A DNA stretch of 64,000 nt. Source: Anaerolineales bacterium. GTDB taxonomy: Bacteria > Chloroflexota > Anaerolineae > Anaerolineales > Villigracilaceae. A model generated the notes under the pieces. That model was not told the origin of the DNA and made no database searches. It was given only the letters and a program-made list of their open reading frames with translations. A program made the position numbers and the translations under genes. Positions 56,304 to 64,000 of the stretch are shown here, piece by piece (the stretch's first letter is position 1; each line of letters starts with the position of its first letter). The stretch covers positions 1-64,000 of the forward strand of contig JACZJC010000056.1 of assembly GCA_014860745.1 (NCBI GenBank), read 5' to 3'.

Positions 56304-57872
56304 ATGACCGAATCGAAAAAGCTTCCTTCCGGCCAACCCCGTATCGAGAGCGTTGAAATGCGCGGGATCACCAAGCGATTCCCCGGTGTGCTCGCCAGCG
56401 ACCATGTAGACTTTGACGTGAAGTCCGGCGAAGTTCATGCCCTGCTGGGTGAGAATGGCGCAGGTAAAAGCACGTTGATGAAGATCCTTTATGGTTTGTA
56501 TCACCCGGATGAGGGTCGGATATTATTGAACGGCAGCCCTGTGACCATTGCCTCCCCGAAGGATGCGATCAATCTTGGGATTGGCATGATCCACCAGCAC
56601 TTCATGCTTGTGCCAACCCTGACAGTTGCTGAAAATGTTGCCCTCGGGCTGCCATCCTCCCTTGGATTCCTGACCGATCTTGACCGCGTGGCGAAGCGCA
56701 TCATTGAACTGGCCAATATCTATGGCTTGAAGGTGGATCCCAGTGCTTACGTCTGGCAGCTCTCTGTGGGGCAGCAGCAGCGGGTCGAAATCATCAAAGC
56801 CCTTTATCGCGGCGCCGCTCTTCTCATCCTGGACGAGCCCACCGCCGTCCTCACCCCGCAGGAAGTGGATGAATTTTTTACCATCATGCGTCAGATGATG
56901 AAAGACGGCTATGCACTTATTTTTATTTCCCATAAATTACATGAGGTCGTGGAGATCAGTAACCGCGTGACCGTTTTGCGCAATGGAAAAAAGATCGGGA
57001 CGCGCCCGACCTCCGAAACAACGAAACAAGACCTCGCCAATTGGATGGTTGGTCGTGATGTCGATTTTGCCCCGGACCGCGGCAACGTGGAGCTGGGTGA
57101 AGTCCGCTTGCAACTCAGGAATATATCCTGCGCCAGCGACCGCGGCACCCTTGGCCTGAGCGAAATCAACCTTGAAATTCATTCTGGGGAAATCCTGGGG
57201 ATTGCCGGAGTCTCCGGAAACGGGCAGCGCGAATTGGCCGAAACCATTGCCGGCTTGCGGAAGAAAACATCCGGGCAGATCCTTCTGGAAGGCCGGGATG
57301 TCACGCATTATGCGCCCGGTGACCTGACCGACCGCATGCTGTCCTACATTCCGGAAGAGCGAATGCGCGACGGCATGATCCGCGAATTCACCGTCGCGGA
57401 AAACTTGATCCTGCGTGAACATCATAAACGGCTGTTTTCCACGAACGGCTTCCTGAAATTAAAGGACATTTCAACACATGCCGATAATTTGATCTCGCAG
57501 TTCCATGTAAAAACCCCATCCCGTGAAACCCTGGCAAAGAATCTCTCCGGTGGGAACATCCAAAAAATAGTCCTCGCCCGTGAGATCTCGAGAAATCCGC
57601 GCGTGATCATCGCCGCACAGCCAACCCGCGGATTGGATATTGGCGCCACGGAATATGTCCGCGAACAATTGCTCGACCAGCGAAAAAGAGGGGCGGCAGT
57701 CCTGCTCATCTCGGAAGACCTGGATGAGATCCTTGCACTCTCCGACCGTGTTGCGGTCCTTTATGAGGGCCGGGTAATGGACATCCTGCCCCGCCGCGAA
57801 GCGACCCGCGAAAAACTTGGCTTGCTCATGGCAGGTGTTCATCCTGAAGAGGCTGCCACAGTTGTAAACTAA
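56304..57872 (+). CDS. nucleoside ABC transporter ATP-binding protein (transporter 2)
   Basis: 522 residues, two ABC domains. First: Walker A GENGAGKST near 50-58, signature LSVGQQQRVEI and Walker B LLILDEPTAVL. Second: GVSGNGQRE in place of a normal P-loop, signature LSGGNIQKIVLAR with RVIIAAQPTRGLDIGA. Same architecture as the ATPase of transporter 1. Last gene of transporter 2, about 100 bases before the xanthine dehydrogenase genes. Confidence 0.93.
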   Translation: MTESKKLPSGQPRIESVEMRGITKRFPGVLASDHVDFDVKSGEVHALLGENGAGKSTLMKILYGLYHPDEGRILLNGSPVTIASPKDAINLGIGMIHQHFMLVPTLTVAENVALGLPSSLGFLTDLDRVAKRIIELANIYGLKVDPSAYVWQLSVGQQQRVEIIKALYRGAALLILDEPTAVLTPQEVDEFFTIMRQMMKDGYALIFISHKLHEVVEISNRVTVLRNGKKIGTRPTSETTKQDLANWMVGRDVDFAPDRGNVELGEVRLQLRNISCASDRGTLGLSEINLEIHSGEILGIAGVSGNGQRELAETIAGLRKKTSGQILLEGRDVTHYAPGDLTDRMLSYIPEERMRDGMIREFTVAENLILREHHKRLFSTNGFLKLKDISTHADNLISQFHVKTPSRETLAKNLSGGNIQKIVLAREISRNPRVIIAAQPTRGLDIGATEYVREQLLDQRKRGAAVLLISEDLDEILALSDRVAVLYEGRVMDILPRREATREKLGLLMAGVHPEEAATVVN

Positions 57873-57975
57873 CGTTCAATTATCCATCGGTTCGGTGGTC
57901 GCGGCATTTGCCGCGGCGTTGGGTCGTGTAGCATCCCATCGAAAAGTGCCGCCGTCCAGAAAGAAGGCACCACCA

Positions 57976-58848
57976 ATGAACCTTTGGCAAAATTACATTC
58001 GCCCCAAAACCTTATCCGAAGCCATGGACGCGTTTGCCCACGCGCCGCGTCCGCTTATACCAATTGCAGGGGGGACCGATCTGTTGCTCGACCTTGAACA
58101 AGGCCGTCATTCACCCGTCCAGACTTTAATTGATGTGACATCCATTGCAGAGATGACTCTTCTCGAATTGAGAGGGGATGAACTCTTCATCGGCGCTTCG
58201 GTCCCGGTCAACCGCATCGCTCTCGACCCGCTGGCTGTTCGCCACGCCCAGGCATTGACCGAAGCCTGTAATTTGATCGCCGGGCCGCAAGTCCGCAATG
58301 TGGCCACTCTCGGCGGCAACGTGGCCCATGCCCTCCCCGCAGCAGACGGAACAATTGCCCTGCTCGCGCTCCATGCACAGGCAGAGATTTCGAGTGCATT
58401 GGGAACCCGCCGAATCTCATTTAAAGAATTGTTCCTCGGCCCCGGTAAGTCTGCACTCAAACACGGCGAAGAACTTATTGTCGGCTTTTACCTGCCGCGT
58501 TCCACAAAACATCAAGCATCCTGCTTCAAACGAATCATGCGTCCGCAGGGCGTTGCGCTTCCCATTTTGAATTGCGCCGTCTGGCTCGAACGTAAAACAG
58601 CGGCCATCAAGGATATTCGCATCGCGATCGGTCCCGGCGGCGGGACTCCCTTCCGCGCATCTCAAGCCGAAGATACCTTGCGTGGACAACCCCTCAACGA
58701 AACGATATTTGAATCCGCACTCGAAGCCCTGCTGGCCCAGGCCCAATTCCGCACCAGCCCTCGCCGAGCCAGCTCGGATTATCGCCAGCATATTGTTGTT
58801 GGTTTATTCAAAGATGTGGTTGAAACTGCATGGAGGAGAGCACAGTGA
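57976..58848 (+). CDS. xanthine dehydrogenase FAD-binding subunit
   Basis: 290 residues. PCMH-type FAD-binding domain: PIAGGTDLLLDLE near 29-41, IGASVPVNRI and QVRNVATLGGNVAHALPAADGTIALLAL near 103-130, the latter lining the flavin. The C-terminal CO_deh_flav_C domain follows (FKRIMRPQGVALPILNCAVWLE). It passes electrons from the Fe-S clusters of the large subunit to NAD+ or another acceptor. Comparable to YgfM of E. coli. ATG 57976; its TGA overlaps the start of the inserted GIY-YIG gene. Confidence 0.9.
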   Translation: MNLWQNYIRPKTLSEAMDAFAHAPRPLIPIAGGTDLLLDLEQGRHSPVQTLIDVTSIAEMTLLELRGDELFIGASVPVNRIALDPLAVRHAQALTEACNLIAGPQVRNVATLGGNVAHALPAADGTIALLALHAQAEISSALGTRRISFKELFLGPGKSALKHGEELIVGFYLPRSTKHQASCFKRIMRPQGVALPILNCAVWLERKTAAIKDIRIAIGPGGGTPFRASQAEDTLRGQPLNETIFESALEALLAQAQFRTSPRRASSDYRQHIVVGLFKDVVETAWRRAQ

Positions 58849-59693
58849 TGAATGAATCATCTGATTATTACGTTTACGTTTATATTGACCCTCGAAACTA
58901 TGAAGAGTTTTATTATGGTGAGGGGAGGATGAACAGAAAGGATTCGCATCTCGGTGACAAGAAAGAATCAAGAAAAACTGCGCGTATAAATAAAATTCAC
59001 AAGGCTGGGCTTAAACCAATTGTTAGAGTTATAGCGAAAAACTTAACACAGCGTGAAGCGCTTTTAGTTGAGAAAACTTTAATCTGGAAACTTGGGCGAA
59101 ATCTGACAAATGAATCCACCGGTCATTTTGTTGATAATTTTCGTTCTCATGACGATCTGTATAGGGAGCTATATGGTTTTGATTATCAGAATGGCATCTA
59201 TTATTTCAATGTTAATGAACACAATGGAGGAAGTTGGGTAGATTGTAAAAAATATGGTTTTCTATCCGCATGGGGAAGTAAAATTTTTGGCGAGCAAATT
59301 CAATCTTTCCATGAAGGTGATGTGGTTATGGCGTATTTGAGCCGTAAAGGTTATGTTGGCGTAGGTGTAATAACTGAACGGGCAGTAATGGCAAAAAAAT
59401 TCATGGTTAACGGTAAAAAATTAAGCGAATTAGATTTAGTTTCCAAACGTGTTATGGAACAAAATGCTGATGATACTGAAAAGTCTGCATATCTTGTTAA
59501 AGTTGCATGGAAAGCAACCTGTGATGCTCATGAAGCAAAGTGGATAAAAAGCAAGAAACTTTTTACGTCTCAAATGGCAAAAGCGTCATTACAAAACCAG
59601 AGAGAAACTATAGATTTCGTTTCGTCTGCCTTTAAAATTAATATAGAGAACCTCTTGAAGAAAGATAAAGTAATACAGGTGAATCAAAAATGA
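58848..59693 (+). CDS. GIY-YIG/PUA-like fusion protein inserted in the xdh operon
   Basis: 281 residues. Residues about 6-100 resemble a GIY-YIG nuclease of the LEM-3-like kind: YYVYVYIDPRN..EFYYGEG near the start, a basic KTARINKIHKAG, and VEKTLIWKLGRNLTN near 78-92 with the Glu expected to bind metal. About 110-215 resembles an EVE/PUA-type domain (GGSWVDCKKYGFLSAWGS, then FHEGDVVMAYLSRKGYVGVGVI), a fold that reads modified bases. The rest is Lys-rich. Two counted 60-base lines contain 19 G+C each, against far more in the flanking genes, so it is probably acquired. GGAGGAGA lies before ATG 58848, and both ends overlap the neighbouring xdh genes. A nuclease acting on modified DNA or RNA is an inference. 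Confidence 0.75.
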   Translation: MNESSDYYVYVYIDPRNYEEFYYGEGRMNRKDSHLGDKKESRKTARINKIHKAGLKPIVRVIAKNLTQREALLVEKTLIWKLGRNLTNESTGHFVDNFRSHDDLYRELYGFDYQNGIYYFNVNEHNGGSWVDCKKYGFLSAWGSKIFGEQIQSFHEGDVVMAYLSRKGYVGVGVITERAVMAKKFMVNGKKLSELDLVSKRVMEQNADDTEKSAYLVKVAWKATCDAHEAKWIKSKKLFTSQMAKASLQNQRETIDFVSSAFKINIENLLKKDKVIQVNQK

Positions 59694-62494
59694 ATAACAA
59701 CATTTCCCTTATTGTAAATGAACAATCTTATACTCTTGAATCCATCCCGGGTGAAACACTCTCAACCCTACTCCGTGAAAGACTGCGCCTCACAGGGACA
59801 AAGATCGGCTGCGAAGAAGCCGAGTGTGGCGCGTGTACCGTCCTTGTGGATGGTGAGCCTGTGGTCTCGTGCATCTATCCCGCCGAACGCGCGGATGGGA
59901 AAAGCATCCTCACCATCGAAGGATTGGCGGAACACGTGCATGAAGAGATGAAATTACATCCCCTTCAGGAAGCATTCGTGGAGCATGGCGCGGTCCAATG
60001 CGGATTCTGCATCCCCGGGCAAATCATGACGGCGTATGCGTTGCTAAATCGCAATCCGAACCCAACGAGTGATGATGTCCGATTTGCGCTGAAGGATACG
60101 CTATGCCGTTGTGCGGGCTACCCGACCATTGAGAATGCGATTCTTGCGGCGGCGGAATCTTTGAGAACGGGCGAGCCCATCAAGAAGCCACACATCCCTG
60201 ATTCGATTCACGAACATAAATCAGTCGGGCATACGCACACCCGCCACGATGGCATGGAGAAAGTCGTTGGCACAGCCGTCTTCACCGACGACCTTGTCTT
60301 CGATGGAATGTTATATGCCAAAGCCCGACGAGCGATGATTCCGCATGGCTTCTTGACCAAGCTCGATATTTCGAAAGCCAGGGCATTACCCGGAGTTGTG
60401 GCCGTTTTAACTGCCGAAGATATTCCCGGCGAAAAAACTCACGGACTGGTCACCTTTGATTGGCCTGTGATGGTCGGCATTGGCGAACGCGTCCGCTACG
60501 TGGGGGATGCGATCGCGATCGTAGCGGCGGAAACGCAACAGATTGCCGATCAGGCATCGGCGTTGATCGAAGCGGAGTTCGACCTCCAGCCCGTCATCAC
60601 GAATCCCGTGCAGGCGCGTCAGGAGGGAGTCCCGCAAATTCACGAAAAAGGAAATTTGCTCAAACACATCAAGGTCCGCAAGGGCGATATGGAAAAAGGT
60701 TTCGCCGAGTCGGATATCATCCTTGAACACACATTTCACACGCAGACAACTGATCATGCGTTCCTTGAACCTGAATGCAGTATTGGTGTGCCGCTGGCGG
60801 ATGGGCGCATGGAAATTTATTGCGGTTCGCAAATCCCGTATCAGGACCGTGAGCAGGTGGCGCGGGTGATGGGTTGGGATCAATCGCGGGTTCGCATCGT
60901 GGGGCAGTTGATGGGCGGCGGTTTCGGCGGCAAGGAAGATGTGATGGGGCAGATCCATGTGGCGATGCTGGCGGACGTGACGAAGCGACCCGTGAAGTTG
61001 CTGTTCGACAGGCACGAAAGTCTGCTTGTGCATCCGAAGCGGCATGCCACGCAAATTCGAGTCAAGATCGGCGCGAAGAAAGATGGGCGACTCGTGGCAT
61101 CCGAGACCGAACTCTATGGCGATACCGGCGCGTACGCATCGCTCGGTGAAAAGGTGATGACCCGCGCCACCACGCACTCGGCGGGTCCGTATGATATCGA
61201 ACATGTGCGTGCTGATTGTTACGCCATGTACACCAACAATCCGCCCGCGGGCGCGTTCCGCGGATTCGGCGTCACGCAATCGGCGTTTGCGGTCGAGTCG
61301 ATGATGGATATGCTTGCCGAAAAATTGAATATTGAACCTGTTGAACTGCGCCGCATGAATGCCTTGCATGTTGGAAGCATTACGAACACAGGACAGGAAT
61401 TACGCGAGTCGGTGGGACTGATGGAATGCATTGATAAGGTTTCAAGTGCCATGCGTCAGGTATCAGGTTTGTCGCAGGATGAGTTATTCAAGCCGCACGC
61501 CGCACCTGACACGCCACAACTGGTACGCTCTTGGGGTTTTGCCTCCGCATACAAGAACACAGGACTCGGCGGCGGCGCGCCTGATAAATCTGGCGCGGAT
61601 GTTGAACTTTACGCAGATGGCACCTTCCAGGTGCGAAGTTCCTCCGCCGAGATGGGGCAGGGACTTGTCACGGTCATGCGTCTGGTTGTTGCGGAGGAAA
61701 TGTCGGTGCCGCCCGAACAGGTTAAAGTTTTGGTGATGGATACCGACCTGGCGCCAAATGGTGGACCCACGACGGCTTCGCGTCAAACCTACGTGACAGG
61801 TAATGCGTCACGATATGCGGCGAAGACTTTGCGCGATGAGATCACGGCGACGATGGCCGAGAAATTCGACGTGCGCCCCGAGCAGATACGATTCGAGAAC
61901 GGCATTGTCCATGTCAACGGACATTCGCTGACGTATGCTGAAATCTACAAAGAAATGACCACCCTCGGAAAGCACCCGCGTGTCCGTTATGAGTACGAAG
62001 CGCCGAAGACTCAACCGCTCGGCACAGGCGGCGATATGCATTTCGCCTTTTCATTTGGCGTGCAGGCCGCCGAAGTGGAAGTTAACAAACTGACGGGTGA
62101 AGTACGCGTGCTGAAAGTCATTTCCGCCAATGACGTGGGCATGGCGGTCAATCCGCTTGGCTTGCAGGGACAGGTGGAAGGCGGCGTGATGATGGGACTT
62201 GGCCACGCCCTCACCGAAGAATTCATCGTGGAGAACGGTTACGTGGTCACCGATCATCTTGCCCGTTATCGTGTCCCTGGCATTATGCTGACGCCTGAGA
62301 TTACATCCATTATCGTTGAGCATGCCACCGCGGAAGGCCCTTACGGCGCGAAGGGGGTGGGCGAGATTTGCAGTATTCCCACCACGCCCGCGATTACGAA
62401 CGCGATTTATAACGCGGTGGGTGTGAGGATCGATAGAACCCCTGTCGATCAGGAATTGATCGCAAGGGAGATTTGGGAGAGGGAAGAGAAATAA
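59690..62494 (+). CDS. xanthine dehydrogenase, fused 2Fe-2S and molybdopterin subunit (XdhD-like)
   Basis: 934 residues. Residues 1-160 hold two [2Fe-2S] sites: Cys41, 46, 49 and 61, then Cys104, 107, 139 and 141. The molybdenum part runs from about 185: MGGGFGGKED near 404-413, AFRGFGVTQ near 523, GQGLVTVMRLVVAEE near 660, and the catalytic Glu in EGPYGAKGVGE near 890. The fused order and the length are close to XdhD of E. coli (956), which is encoded beside a YgfM FAD subunit. It would oxidise hypoxanthine or xanthine at molybdenum. Start ATG 59690 overlaps the stop of the inserted gene. Confidence 0.92.
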   Translation: MNNNISLIVNEQSYTLESIPGETLSTLLRERLRLTGTKIGCEEAECGACTVLVDGEPVVSCIYPAERADGKSILTIEGLAEHVHEEMKLHPLQEAFVEHGAVQCGFCIPGQIMTAYALLNRNPNPTSDDVRFALKDTLCRCAGYPTIENAILAAAESLRTGEPIKKPHIPDSIHEHKSVGHTHTRHDGMEKVVGTAVFTDDLVFDGMLYAKARRAMIPHGFLTKLDISKARALPGVVAVLTAEDIPGEKTHGLVTFDWPVMVGIGERVRYVGDAIAIVAAETQQIADQASALIEAEFDLQPVITNPVQARQEGVPQIHEKGNLLKHIKVRKGDMEKGFAESDIILEHTFHTQTTDHAFLEPECSIGVPLADGRMEIYCGSQIPYQDREQVARVMGWDQSRVRIVGQLMGGGFGGKEDVMGQIHVAMLADVTKRPVKLLFDRHESLLVHPKRHATQIRVKIGAKKDGRLVASETELYGDTGAYASLGEKVMTRATTHSAGPYDIEHVRADCYAMYTNNPPAGAFRGFGVTQSAFAVESMMDMLAEKLNIEPVELRRMNALHVGSITNTGQELRESVGLMECIDKVSSAMRQVSGLSQDELFKPHAAPDTPQLVRSWGFASAYKNTGLGGGAPDKSGADVELYADGTFQVRSSSAEMGQGLVTVMRLVVAEEMSVPPEQVKVLVMDTDLAPNGGPTTASRQTYVTGNASRYAAKTLRDEITATMAEKFDVRPEQIRFENGIVHVNGHSLTYAEIYKEMTTLGKHPRVRYEYEAPKTQPLGTGGDMHFAFSFGVQAAEVEVNKLTGEVRVLKVISANDVGMAVNPLGLQGQVEGGVMMGLGHALTEEFIVENGYVVTDHLARYRVPGIMLTPEITSIIVEHATAEGPYGAKGVGEICSIPTTPAITNAIYNAVGVRIDRTPVDQELIAREIWEREEK

Positions 62495-62498
62495 ACAA

Positions 62499-63308
62499 CT
62501 AATGGAAAAGAGAATGTCTAAATATTTCTTTTGCCACAACCTTGAATTCAGTGTCAGACTTTTGCATCTGATATAAGCGCGCTGGCGAATCAACGAGGAT
62601 TTCTGTTAAAGTATTTTTATCCGCATCTTTCATTTTGCAACCGAAGTAGATGCCAGTTAAAGCGGCTTTGTCAAATGGGTATGCTTGGTTTCCGTTTGAC
62701 AGGAATATCCGCCATTCTTTTTCGTAACACCACTGGAATGATTTTGTTCCTAACTGAGTTTCAACCAAAGACGGCAAATTGTGGGGTATATCCTTAAGGC
62801 TTAGAGACGGATATGAATTTGTTTCGGGATAATTGACTCTAAGTAAAGTTTTTCTTTTAACGGGTTTAAATGGTGGGAAACTTGTATCAAACTCCAAACA
62901 AAATCCTTGATGTCCGTTGGCATAGTGTGACCACATAAGTATGTTGTCGCTTTCTTCAGAAAAGCATGCTATTCCTAATCGCTTCCACTTATTTTCCTTG
63001 ACTGTGTTAGTTGCTCTCCGTGCAAATAAAACAACACCTTCTCTGAACCTGTCATTGATTTGACCTCCTTGAGTATAAGTTGAATCAAAAGCATTTTTAT
63101 CTGGTACTGATTCCCGAAGAGTATCAAATAGAGATCTCATATTTTGTTCTGTAACTTCTGTAATTGCAAAGTTTATATCGGAATCGAAGGGGTCGTTGAA
63201 ATTTTCGGGTTTCGAGAACCATAATTGCCTTTGCTGTAAATTGTTGAAAGCATAAGGCTCACAGGATTGGTATTTGTACAATTTTGAAGGGACTATCGTA
63301 TCTAGCAT
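62499..63308 (-). CDS. DUF2971 domain protein
   Basis: 269 residues. DUF2971 landmarks: LYKYQSC near residue 10, the segment LWFSKPENFNDPFDSDI near 29-45, ACFSEESDNILMWSHYANGHQGFCLEFD near 113-140, and YEKEWRIFLSN near 195. Function unknown; members are scattered in accessory regions and have been suspected in phage-related or toxin roles. One counted 60-base line contains 20 G+C, much lower than the xdh genes, so it is likely acquired. GAGGAG lies before the ATG. It converges with the xdh gene, five bases apart. Confidence 0.85.
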   Translation of the reverse strand: MLDTIVPSKLYKYQSCEPYAFNNLQQRQLWFSKPENFNDPFDSDINFAITEVTEQNMRSLFDTLRESVPDKNAFDSTYTQGGQINDRFREGVVLFARRATNTVKENKWKRLGIACFSEESDNILMWSHYANGHQGFCLEFDTSFPPFKPVKRKTLLRVNYPETNSYPSLSLKDIPHNLPSLVETQLGTKSFQWCYEKEWRIFLSNGNQAYPFDKAALTGIYFGCKMKDADKNTLTEILVDSPARLYQMQKSDTEFKVVAKEIFRHSLFH

Positions 63309-63451
63309 CTCAACTCCTCAAATGTGAAATTCTGTCTTTGAAAGTTGAAGAAATTATATCTGAATGCAATATCTCAATCGGGACTCTCAAGGTTTCAAGC
63401 CTGAGATTCTTTTTTCCTGCCTGTTTCCATATCGGGTAAAATTATGCCATT

Positions 63452-64000
63452 ATGAAAAACTTCACCGGCTACAAATGTTCGCTGTGCGGTACTGAATATC
63501 TTCAAGGCCAGGTCACCTATACCTGCCCGAAGGACGGCGGCAATTTGGATGTAATTCTTGATTACGACACCATCAAGAAAAAATTTCAGCCTGAAGACAT
63601 CACCTCGCGGACCGAGTCTTCACTATGGAGATACCTGCCGCTTTTGCCTGTTTCCGAGCCCGCGGGCGATTCCACACCCTTGCACGCCGCGGGTTGGACC
63701 CCGGTATTTGCCCTGCCGCGATTGGCGGAAAAGCTACGCCTGAAACATGTCTGGCTTAAAGACGAATCTCGCAACCCCACAGCCTCCTTCAAGGACCGGG
63801 CCAGCGCCGTGGTTGTCACGCGCGCGAAGGAATTGAAATCGGAGATCGTGGTGACCGCCTCGACCGGCAATGCGGGCGCGGCTTTGGCCGGTATGTCCGC
63901 TGCGGTGGGGCAGAAGGCCGTCATCTTTGCGCCTAAGTCCGCGCCGCAGGCAAAGGTGGCGCAGTTGCTCGTGTTTGGCGCAAAGGTCATTTTGGTGGAT
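63452..64000 (+). CDS. threonine-synthase-like PLP enzyme, cut by the window end
   Basis: 183 codons are present and the frame is open to the last base. The start MKNFTGYKCSLCGTEY and TYTCPKDGG form a zinc-ribbon (two Cys pairs) as in many bacterial ThrC proteins. Then come TPVFALPRLAEKL and LKDESRNPTASFKDRAS near 103-119, where the Lys binds pyridoxal phosphate, and TASTGNAGAALAG, the phosphate-binding loop. It converts O-phosphohomoserine to threonine in the usual role. Related fold-type II enzymes such as diaminopropionate ammonia-lyase (YgeX) belong to purine clusters, so the position just after the island is worth noting. Confidence 0.85.
   Translation, partial: MKNFTGYKCSLCGTEYLQGQVTYTCPKDGGNLDVILDYDTIKKKFQPEDITSRTESSLWRYLPLLPVSEPAGDSTPLHAAGWTPVFALPRLAEKLRLKHVWLKDESRNPTASFKDRASAVVVTRAKELKSEIVVTASTGNAGAALAGMSAAVGQKAVIFAPKSAPQAKVAQLLVFGAKVILVD

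Noticed and set aside
1-64000. tRNA, rRNA and complete insertion sequences
   Set aside because: No cloverleaf with a TTCGA-type loop, no ribosomal RNA stretch and no transposase-like protein could be recognised anywhere in the window.

Overview
The window looks like a chromosomal segment of a Chloroflexota bacterium, most likely an Anaerolineae/Anaerolineales-type genome. This is an inference. It rests on lipoproteins with Ala/Thr/Glu/Pro linkers after the lipobox, an ECF sigma factor paired with a DUF5667/DUF5666-type membrane protein, a HerA-like ATPase with a coiled-coil tail, and BMP-type nucleoside transporters. Host genes are moderately GC-rich. A few genes are clearly AT-rich and look acquired. 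No rRNA, tRNA, CRISPR array or complete insertion sequence was seen.

Region 1 (1-4870) is accessory. It holds a large LRR-Roc-COR protein, duplicated scraps of both ends of that gene, a GxxExxY gene broken by an amber codon, and a cluster of hairpin repeats. Region 2 (4870-34991) is mostly housekeeping and envelope functions: a cysteine-rich Fe-S protein, a thiolase/DinB/3-hydroxybutyryl-CoA dehydrogenase operon, truncated haemoglobin, AlkD-like glycosylase, a DUF3048 lipoprotein carrying an inserted SdrD_B-like domain, HIT protein, two GT-C-like membrane proteins, xseA-xseB, DUF212 protein, MurJ, a secreted phospholipase-D-fold lipoprotein, an ECF sigma/anti-sigma-like pair, HerA-like ATPase, an SCO1-cytochrome c fusion, an MFS exporter, an RRM protein, a STAND NTPase with TPRs, and a membrane diguanylate cyclase.

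Region 3 (35202-62494) is the centrepiece: about 27 kb of genes, all on the + strand, reading as a purine uptake and breakdown island. It starts from a good sigma-70 promoter with a GntR-like palindrome just downstream. It encodes 8-oxoguanine deaminase, adenine deaminase, a GntR/UTRA regulator, YgeY-like M20 hydrolase, an aspartate-carbamoyltransferase-like protein with altered substrate residues, a histidine phosphatase, a YgeW-like knotted carbamoyltransferase, carbamate kinase, two complete BMP-type purine nucleoside ABC transporters, a second GntR/UTRA regulator, a xanthine dehydrogenase FAD subunit and a fused 2Fe-2S/molybdopterin subunit like XdhD. The probable logic is import of nucleosides or bases, deamination and oxidation of the purine ring, ring opening and hydrolysis, then phosphorolysis of a carbamoylated intermediate to carbamoyl phosphate and ATP formation by carbamate kinase. 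The gene set resembles the E. coli yge/ygf/ssnA/xdhD region and related anaerobic purine/urate clusters, but the ATCase-like member is unusual.

An AT-rich GIY-YIG plus PUA/EVE-like gene sits exactly between the two xanthine dehydrogenase genes, with start-stop overlaps at both joints and a 6-bp repeat at both ends. Downstream are an AT-rich DUF2971 gene and the start of a threonine-synthase-like gene that runs off the window.

A window-wide signal is a set of degenerate tandem arrays with a 7-nt period at eight places. Some lie between genes, three lie at least partly inside coding sequence, and one supplies the stop codon of xseA.
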